Below are positions 58,988-64,000 of a DNA stretch of 64,000 nucleotides, one piece after another. Both the position numbers and the translations under genes were made by a program. Position 1 is the stretch's first letter. Every line of letters begins with the position of its first letter. The stretch lies in contig NZ_CACSJO010000005.1 in assembly GCF_902706195.1 (NCBI RefSeq), positions 152,042-216,041 on the forward strand, given 5' to 3'. The notes under the pieces were generated by a model. The model did not search any database. It was not told the origin of the DNA and was given only the letters and a program-made list of their open reading frames with translations. This DNA is from Novosphingobium sp. 18050 (GTDB taxonomy: Bacteria; Pseudomonadota; Alphaproteobacteria; Sphingomonadales; Sphingomonadaceae).

Positions 58988-61075
58988 ATGCACACGACCC
59001 GCCTGCTGACCGCGCTGCTACTTACCGTCGCCGCGCCCGCCTTTGCCTCCGGCTCCATGGCCGCCGCCGATCCCGCGCCCAAGGCAGTCACGCAGTCCGC
59101 GATCACCGGCATCGACGAAACCGCGATGGACAAGGCCGTAAAGCCGGGTGACGAGTTCTACCTTTTCTCCAACGGCACCTGGCTCGCGCGGGCGAAGATC
59201 CCTGAGGATCGCAGCCGCATCGGCTCACACACCGTCGCCGCCGATGAGACCGAGCGCCAGCAGATGCAGCTGATCTCCGGCATTCTCGCAGCAAAGCCCG
59301 CCGCTGGCACCGATAAGGCCCGCGTGCGCGACTACTGGCGCGCGTACATGGACACCACCGCGATCGACAAGGCAGGTCTCGCTCCATTGAACGGCGACCT
59401 TACGCGCTATGCCCGCATCGCTGACAAGGCGCAGCTGGTCCGTGTCCTGGGCGACCAGACAGAGAGCGACCTCGACCTGTTCAACAACAACAACGACATG
59501 GCGACGGAGAACCTTTTCGGCCTGTTCATCACCAAGGCGCTCAGGAGCGACGAGGTCGTGCCCTATCTCTTCCAGGGTGGCCTCGGCCTGCCCGACCGTG
59601 AATACTACGTCTCGAACGAAGCGCGGATGGTCAACCTGCGCGGCCAGTACAAGGCCTATGTAGCGGAACTGCTGCGCCTCTCCGGTATCGACCAGCCAGA
59701 TGTCCGCGCAGGCCGCGTCCTTGACCTGGAAACGAAGATCGCCAGGGCTCATGCCAGCAAGGCCGACGTCGCCGACTTCACGACCGGCGGCACCCTGTGG
59801 ACCCGCGCCGACTTCGCGAAGAACGCGCCGGGCATGGATTGGGACGCCTACCTCACCGCCGCCCGGATGCCGCGCCAGCAGTCGTTCGACGTCTATAGCC
59901 CTTCGTCGGTGACCGGCATCGCAGCACTGGTCGCGTCCGAGCCACTGGAAGCCTGGAAGGACTGGCTCGCCTTCCACCGCATCAACGCCAACACTGACGT
60001 GCTGCCCACGAAGATCGACGCGCTGCATTTCGCCTTCTTCGACACCGCGCTGTCTGGCACGCCGCAGCAGCGCGCGCGCGAAAAACGCGCCCTCGCCTCG
60101 GTCAACGCGGACCTCGGCAATGCGCTGGGCAAGCTCTACGTCGAAGCCTATTTCCCGCCCTCGGCCAAGCATCAGGTCGAGGAAATGGCGTCCCACATCA
60201 AGCACGCCTTCGCGCGCCGCGTCGACGCTCTCGACTGGATGTCGCCGGCCACGCGCAAGGAAGCGCGCGCCAAGCTGGACGGAATGGTGGTCAGCGTGGG
60301 CTACCCCGACACCTGGCTCGACTATTCGATGGTCACGATCAAGCCCGGCCAGGCATACGCCAACCGCATGGCCTCGATCCGGGGCAAGACGCTGCAACAG
60401 CTGGCCAAGCTCGGCAAACCGCAGGACCGCGGCGAATGGTGGATGAACCCGCAGTTGGTCAACGCCGTGAACCTGCCGGTGCAGAACGCGCTCAACTTTC
60501 CCGCTGCGATTCTGCAGAAGCCGTTCTTTGACCCCGCCGCAGACCTCGCCGCCAACTACGGCGCAATCGGCGCAGTGATCGGCCACGAAATCAGCCACAG
60601 CTTCGATTCCAGCGGCGCGGCGGTCGACGCCTCGGGCACGCTGCGCAATTGGTGGACCGCCGAGGATCTTGCCCACTTCGAAACGCAGAGCCAGGCCCTC
60701 GTCGCCCAGTTCGACGCCTATGCGCCCTTCCCGGACCTGCACCTCAACGGCAAACTGGAACTGGGTGAGAACGGCGCCGATGTCGCCGGCCTGGTCGCCG
60801 CCTATGACGCCTACCGCGAGGCGCTCGGCGGCAAGGATCTACCCGTTGTCGGCGGCTACACCGGCGACCAGCGCTTCTTCATCGCCTATGCGCAGAGCTG
60901 GGCCAGCAAGGACCGCGAAGGCGCGCTGCGCCGTCAGGTGATCGGCAATGCCCACGCACCGGGCCAGTACCGCGCGCTGACGGTGCGCAACGTGGACGCA
61001 TGGTACAAGGCGTTCGATGTGAAGCCGGGCGATGCGCTCTACCTGCCGCCGGAAAAGCGCGTGAAACTTTGGTGA
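58988..61075 (+). CDS. M13-family zinc metalloendopeptidase (PepO-like)
   Basis: 695 residues from the ATG at 58988 (MHTTRLL), with AGAGGA 8 nt upstream. A signal peptide (about 1-20) exports it to the periplasm or surface. The mature protein has the neprilysin-type layout, with catalytic zinc motif HEISH (about residue 533) in GHEISHSFDSSG and the third ligand in ELGENGADVAGL (about residue 595). These enzymes cleave peptides, not large proteins. It is convergent with the SnoaL-like gene at 61121. Confidence 0.95.
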   Translation: MHTTRLLTALLLTVAAPAFASGSMAAADPAPKAVTQSAITGIDETAMDKAVKPGDEFYLFSNGTWLARAKIPEDRSRIGSHTVAADETERQQMQLISGILAAKPAAGTDKARVRDYWRAYMDTTAIDKAGLAPLNGDLTRYARIADKAQLVRVLGDQTESDLDLFNNNNDMATENLFGLFITKALRSDEVVPYLFQGGLGLPDREYYVSNEARMVNLRGQYKAYVAELLRLSGIDQPDVRAGRVLDLETKIARAHASKADVADFTTGGTLWTRADFAKNAPGMDWDAYLTAARMPRQQSFDVYSPSSVTGIAALVASEPLEAWKDWLAFHRINANTDVLPTKIDALHFAFFDTALSGTPQQRAREKRALASVNADLGNALGKLYVEAYFPPSAKHQVEEMASHIKHAFARRVDALDWMSPATRKEARAKLDGMVVSVGYPDTWLDYSMVTIKPGQAYANRMASIRGKTLQQLAKLGKPQDRGEWWMNPQLVNAVNLPVQNALNFPAAILQKPFFDPAADLAANYGAIGAVIGHEISHSFDSSGAAVDASGTLRNWWTAEDLAHFETQSQALVAQFDAYAPFPDLHLNGKLELGENGADVAGLVAAYDAYREALGGKDLPVVGGYTGDQRFFIAYAQSWASKDREGALRRQVIGNAHAPGQYRALTVRNVDAWYKAFDVKPGDALYLPPEKRVKLW

Positions 61076-61082
61076 ATTGAAC

Positions 61083-61111
61083 CGTCGTCCCGGATCATGT
61101 CCGGGACGACG
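61083..61111. terminator. Bidirectional terminator
   Basis: CGTCGTCCCGGA and TCCGGGACGACG form perfect 12-bp arms with loop TCATG between the convergent M13 and SnoaL-like genes. Confidence 0.8.
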
Positions 61112-61120
61112 CGTTTGGTT

Positions 61121-61549
61121 TCAGACGCCCTTGGGTCCGTGCTGACGGTGGATATTGCGGAACGAGCGGCTCTTGAAGTGCCACTTGCCGTCCAGCTTGA
61201 TGCAGGTATCCTCGTAGACACCCCGGTCGCGCATGGTCACGCTGTCCTGGTCGTAAACCTCTGAAGTGTAGCTGCGCATCACCGCATTTTCGCCGTCCAC
61301 CTCGATCGAGCCGGGCCATGCCTCGAACATGATGCCGGGATAGGCTTTCATCGCTTCCACCCACATGCTCACGATCGCCTCGCGGCCCTTGGTAGTGCCG
61401 ATCTCGGGATAGTCGGGCAGCGACCACTCGGCGTCCTGCGCCCAGGTCGCGCCCCAGGACACGGCATCGCAGCGCGTCACCGCGTCAGCATAAGTCTCAA
61501 GCAATTCACGAATGGCGAGGCGGTCCTCGAACGGGCCGGTGTAAGGCAT
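61121..61549 (-). CDS. SnoaL/NTF2-like protein
   Basis: 142 residues with the NTF2-like start FEDRLAIRELLETYADAVTRCDAVSWGATWAQDAEW and a strand-rich rest (VDGENAVMRSYTSEVYDQDS, WHFKSRSFRNIH). NTF2-like proteins of this length act as isomerases, cyclases or small oxygenase beta-like subunits. In ring-hydroxylating dioxygenases the beta subunit has this fold, so this could pair with one of the Rieske alpha subunits; that is inference. It lies downstream of the Rieske ferredoxin gene on the same strand. Confidence 0.85.
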   Translation of the reverse strand: MPYTGPFEDRLAIRELLETYADAVTRCDAVSWGATWAQDAEWSLPDYPEIGTTKGREAIVSMWVEAMKAYPGIMFEAWPGSIEVDGENAVMRSYTSEVYDQDSVTMRDRGVYEDTCIKLDGKWHFKSRSFRNIHRQHGPKGV

Positions 61550-61634
61550 CTTGGCATTCTCCCAATGTTTGACGGGGATGCTAGAGCCTGACGGTCGCGC
61601 TGAAACCTATGCCTTGTAGCAGGCAGAAATCCGC

Positions 61635-61997
61635 TCAGACCCCGACCGGGCGCTCGTCCGGCCCCGGCGCGGTATCCGGCACCGCGACCTCGATCATGCC
61701 GTTCTCGATACGCAGTGGGAAAACCCGCAGGTCCGCATAGGCCCCGCCGATGCAGCGCCCCGTAGCCGCCTCGAAGCGCGCACCGTGCAGTGGGCACATG
61801 ATCGCCCCGCGCCGCACACGGCCCGGTGACAGGAGCGCCGCCTGATGAGTGCAGCGGTCGTTGACGGCGCGAAAGCCGTCATCGGTCTTCACGACCAGCA
61901 CGCTCCAACCCTCAAGCCGCGCCGCGATCTTGCCCTCTTCGGGAAAATCGCTCTCGGCGACGATGGGATGAAAGGTCTCACTCATAGTCGTGCTCAT
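61635..61997 (-). CDS. Rieske [2Fe-2S] ferredoxin
   Basis: 120 residues. The cluster ligands are Cys and His in DRCTHQAALL and in MCPLHGARFE. The small size and the lack of a catalytic domain fit the ferredoxin component of a Rieske oxygenase, which passes electrons from a reductase to the oxygenase. No reductase gene is in the window. It begins right after the medium-chain reductase gene (TGA at 61999, ATG at 61997), so the two are coupled. A second ATG at 61985 is an alternative start. Confidence 0.92.
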   Translation of the reverse strand: MSTTMSETFHPIVAESDFPEEGKIAARLEGWSVLVVKTDDGFRAVNDRCTHQAALLSPGRVRRGAIMCPLHGARFEAATGRCIGGAYADLRVFPLRIENGMIEVAVPDTAPGPDERPVGV

Positions 61998-61998
61998 C

Positions 61999-63006
61999 TC
62001 AGATACACACCAGCGTCTTGCCGACCGTGCGGCCCGACATCAGGTCGATGAAGGCTTGGGGAAGCGTCTCGAAGCCATCGCGCAAGTTGGCAAGCGGTCG
62101 CAGTTTTCCCTGCGCCACCCATTCGTCGAGTTCGGCCTGCGCCTGCGCGAGGACATCGGGATAATCGTACGTGATGAAGCCCTGCATCCTGATCCGGTTG
62201 ACCACCAGCTGCCACAGCGTCTTCACACCATAAGGGTGATCGGCATCGTTGTACTGACCGATCATCCCGCACACCGCGACGCGGCCGTGCAGGCGCATCA
62301 ACGGCAGGATCGCCTCGAGCATCTCGCCGCCCACATTGTCGAAATAGACGTCGACGCCTTCGGGCGCGGCGTTGGCGATCTCGGCGGCGATGTCAGGCGT
62401 GGCGCGGTAGTCGATGGCAGCGTCGAAGCCGAGGTCGCGGATCACATCCATCTTCTCGGGCGAACCGACGATGCCGATGACCTTGCAGCCCCTGGCCTTG
62501 GCGATCTGACCGACCGTGGAGCCGGTAGCCCCCGCCGCCGCGCTGACCACGACTGTCTCGCCCGGCTTGGCTTCGCCTACCGCAAACAGCCCGACCCATG
62601 CCGTAAGGCCAACCGGGCCGAGCGCGCCCATGTAATGATGCAGTTCCGTCCCATCCCGTTGATGGACCTTTTCCAGTCCCCAGCTCTCGCCTGAAAGCAC
62701 ATAGTGATCCTGCCAGGTCGCAAAGGCGCGCACGAACGTTCCCACCGGATATTCCGCGTTGTTCGACTGCACGACCTCGCCCAGCGACATCCCGTTGATC
62801 GGAGCGCCCAGCGCCACCGGCTCGATGTAGCTGGGCCTGTCATCGAGGAATCCGCGGATTGCCGGATCGACAGAGCCGACACGCATGGCGACGAGGAACT
62901 CCCCGTCACCGGGCACCGGCATTTCAGCCTCGGCTAATTGGAAGTCCTCCAGCACCGGCATTCCCTCGGGACGCCGCGCCAGCAATATCTGTTGTACCTT
63001 TCCCAT
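61999..63006 (-). CDS. NADP-dependent medium-chain reductase (CurA/PTGR-like)
   Basis: 335 residues from the ATG at 63006 (MGKVQQILL), with GCAGGTGGGC upstream; a GTG at 63012 is possible. It begins ILLARRPEGMPVLEDFQL, the family signature, with loop SAAAGATGSTVGQIA and YFDNVGGEMLEAILP. It should reduce an enone or similar activated double bond with NADPH. It is the closest to the 49632 paralogue by eye and is coupled to the Rieske ferredoxin downstream. Confidence 0.9.
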   Translation of the reverse strand: MGKVQQILLARRPEGMPVLEDFQLAEAEMPVPGDGEFLVAMRVGSVDPAIRGFLDDRPSYIEPVALGAPINGMSLGEVVQSNNAEYPVGTFVRAFATWQDHYVLSGESWGLEKVHQRDGTELHHYMGALGPVGLTAWVGLFAVGEAKPGETVVVSAAAGATGSTVGQIAKARGCKVIGIVGSPEKMDVIRDLGFDAAIDYRATPDIAAEIANAAPEGVDVYFDNVGGEMLEAILPLMRLHGRVAVCGMIGQYNDADHPYGVKTLWQLVVNRIRMQGFITYDYPDVLAQAQAELDEWVAQGKLRPLANLRDGFETLPQAFIDLMSGRTVGKTLVCI

Positions 63007-63050
63007 GCCCACCTGCTTAGACGCACGCGCGCGCTGCGGAAGGCTGGTCT

Positions 63051-63060
63051 AAACGCTAGG
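63051..63060 (+). promoter_or_regulatory. AAACGCTAGG motif upstream of the SnoaL-like gene
   Basis: Exact 10-mer also found at 31048-31057. It lies 58 nt upstream of the 63118 start, in the spacer shared with the divergent reductase. Confidence 0.35.
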
Positions 63061-63117
63061 TTTGCGCCGGACGGCGCTATGGTCAAACTCTCGCCCAAAC
63101 AAACTGGAGCAGGATCG

Positions 63118-63528
63118 ATGACCATGACCCCCGCAGAGATGACCGAATTCGTCGACACCCTTTACGCCGCATGCGGCGTGGGTGACTGGGAAACGGCTGA
63201 GTCCATGCTCACCGACGATTTCGTCGCCTATGAAGCGGATGCCCTGCCTATGGGCGGCGAATATCGCGGTAAAGGCGGCCTGCGGGAACTGTTCGGCGTG
63301 GCGATGGGCATGGCCGACGTTGTCGGCCTCGACCGCACCGACCTGCTGCTGAGCCGGGACCGCGCGATCGCAGTTCTGACGATGCGCTTTGCCGACCCTG
63401 CGCTCAAGCCTGCCGAACTATGCGAGATGTTCACCTTCCGGGACGGCCTGTGCTGCGAGATCAAGCCTTACTACTACGAACCTTCGGCATTCCACACTGC
63501 AGCAGCGGCAAAGGCCGAAGCGGTCTGA
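63118..63528 (+). CDS. SnoaL/NTF2-like protein
   Basis: 136 residues from the ATG at 63118 (MTMTPAEM), preceded by GGAGCAGGA; in-frame codons continue back to 62938 but overlap the divergent gene. It has the NTF2-like start FVDTLYAACGVGDWETAESMLTDDFVAYEADALPMGG, RTDLLLSRDRAIAVLTMRF and CEIKPYYYEP. It is a SnoaL-type enzyme of unknown reaction; family members include isomerases and hydratases. It is divergent from the medium-chain reductase, so both may respond to the same control. Confidence 0.87.
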   Translation: MTMTPAEMTEFVDTLYAACGVGDWETAESMLTDDFVAYEADALPMGGEYRGKGGLRELFGVAMGMADVVGLDRTDLLLSRDRAIAVLTMRFADPALKPAELCEMFTFRDGLCCEIKPYYYEPSAFHTAAAAKAEAV

Positions 63529-63539
63529 GGCCAGAGCAG

Positions 63540-63565
63540 TGCCGGGTGAAAGTGATAACCCGGCA
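63540..63565 (+). terminator. Hairpin after the SnoaL-like gene
   Basis: TGCCGGGT pairs with ACCCGGCA (10-nt loop), flanked by AGAGC/GCTCT further out. The T-tract is weak. Confidence 0.55.
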
Positions 63566-63676
63566 TCGCTCTAATCGTCATCTCGCGCAGGCGGGTATCC
63601 ATCTTTGCGATGGCGCCGTGGAGTAGGTTCGGGCTTAGCGGCCACACCGCCTTTGCGAGGAAACAAACGCGGAGTG

Positions 63677-63700
63677 CCCCGCGAGCTTTTGCTTGCGGGG
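63677..63700 (-). terminator. Likely rRNA-operon terminator
   Basis: CCCCGCAAGC pairs with GCTCGCGGGG (one mismatch) around AAAA on the minus strand, about 45 nt beyond tRNA-fMet, followed by GCGTTTGTTT. It would end the rRNA operon. Confidence 0.6.
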
Positions 63701-63741
63701 TTGGTGTATTGTTATTGTGCTGGGTTTTAATGGTTTTGATC

Positions 63742-63817
<76 letters not shown>

Positions 63818-63845
63818 TCAATCTTGCGCGTTCTGCAGGAACGCG

Positions 63846-63868
63846 AAGAGGGCCGCATGGGCCCTCTT
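63846..63868. other. Hairpin in the 5S-tRNA spacer
   Basis: AAGAGGGCC pairs with GGCCCTCTT around GCATG. It probably helps processing of the rRNA-tRNA precursor, or terminates plus-strand transcription. Confidence 0.45.
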
Positions 63869-63921
63869 GTTTGTTGTCATTGTGATGGGTTTTTTGTCTC
63901 TAGTGTATTGCGCCGGCTTCA

Positions 63922-64000
63922 ATGCCTGGCGACGTCCTACTCTTCCGGGGCTTGAGCCACAGTACCATTGGCGCTGTCAGGTTTCACGGCCGAGTTCGAG
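63922..64000 (-). rRNA. rrf: 5S ribosomal RNA, 3' portion
   Basis: About 79 nt of the 3' part; the 5' end is outside the window. The minus strand reads CGAACTCGGCCGTGAAAC, then CAGCGCCAATGGTACTGT, GAGAGTAGG-like GAAGAGTAGGACGTCGCCAG, and ends GCCAGGCAT. These are the conserved 5S loop and closing-stem segments. The tRNA-fMet follows after about 104 nt. Confidence 0.93.

Overview
The window looks like chromosomal DNA from an alphaproteobacterium of the order Sphingomonadales, probably Novosphingobium, Sphingobium or a close relative. This is inferred from the high GC content, the many TonB-dependent receptors, short-chain dehydrogenases (SDRs) and Rieske oxygenases, and an rRNA operon ending in 5S rRNA and tRNA-fMet. 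No species was identified by search. There is no phage, insertion sequence, CRISPR array or plasmid maintenance region.

Region 1 (1-20.1 kb) is mostly core genome. It opens with a minus-strand Anbu cluster: proteasome-like peptidase (cut by the window edge), transglutaminase-like protease, alpha-E protein and circularly permuted ATP-grasp ligase. Then come a HAD phosphatase, rpmJ, two tandem envelope proteins coupled to an M14 carboxypeptidase, an RBBP9/YdeN-type hydrolase, a UPF0262-GH25-cdd run, dnaB, an SMR transporter, a GNAT enzyme, a hydantoinase/oxoprolinase pair, an orphan HisKA_2-type sensor kinase and ftsH. A lone ParA-type ATPase and rpoZ follow (20.2-21.5 kb).

Region 2 (21.7-31 kb) is a tightly packed minus-strand operon with several 1-4 nt overlaps: DUF35 protein, thiolase-like enzyme, acyl-CoA dehydrogenase, 2-oxoacid dehydrogenase E1-alpha/E1-beta/E2 (no E3), VOC protein, a second acyl-CoA dehydrogenase and a phosphotransferase. 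The last two resemble the split halves of ACAD10/ACAD11, a family linked to 4-hydroxyacyl-CoA breakdown.

Region 3 (31-63.5 kb) is a catabolic island: GMC oxidoreductase, a LuxR-type regulator without a LuxI, a third acyl-CoA dehydrogenase, ThuA protein, two Rieske oxygenase alpha subunits, a Rieske ferredoxin, an adenylate-forming ligase, seven SDRs, three medium-chain reductases, a KstD-like flavoprotein broken by a one-base frameshift, VOC, EthD and TIM-barrel proteins, two TonB-dependent receptors and an M13 peptidase. The gene content suggests uptake, oxygenation, CoA activation and beta-oxidation-like breakdown of an alicyclic, aromatic or steroid/terpenoid-like compound. The substrate cannot be read from the sequence. 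Both receptors are divergent from a medium-chain reductase, and each shared promoter region holds a strong palindrome. One is a 20-bp element whose arms and spacing match the classical lux box, placed where a LuxR activator would sit; the other is a nested 36-bp dyad. The LuxR protein plus this site is the most interesting regulatory signal here.

The right edge carries tRNA-fMet and the 3' part of 5S rRNA on the minus strand. Most intergenic gaps hold terminator hairpins or short palindromes. No gap exceeds about 300 bases.
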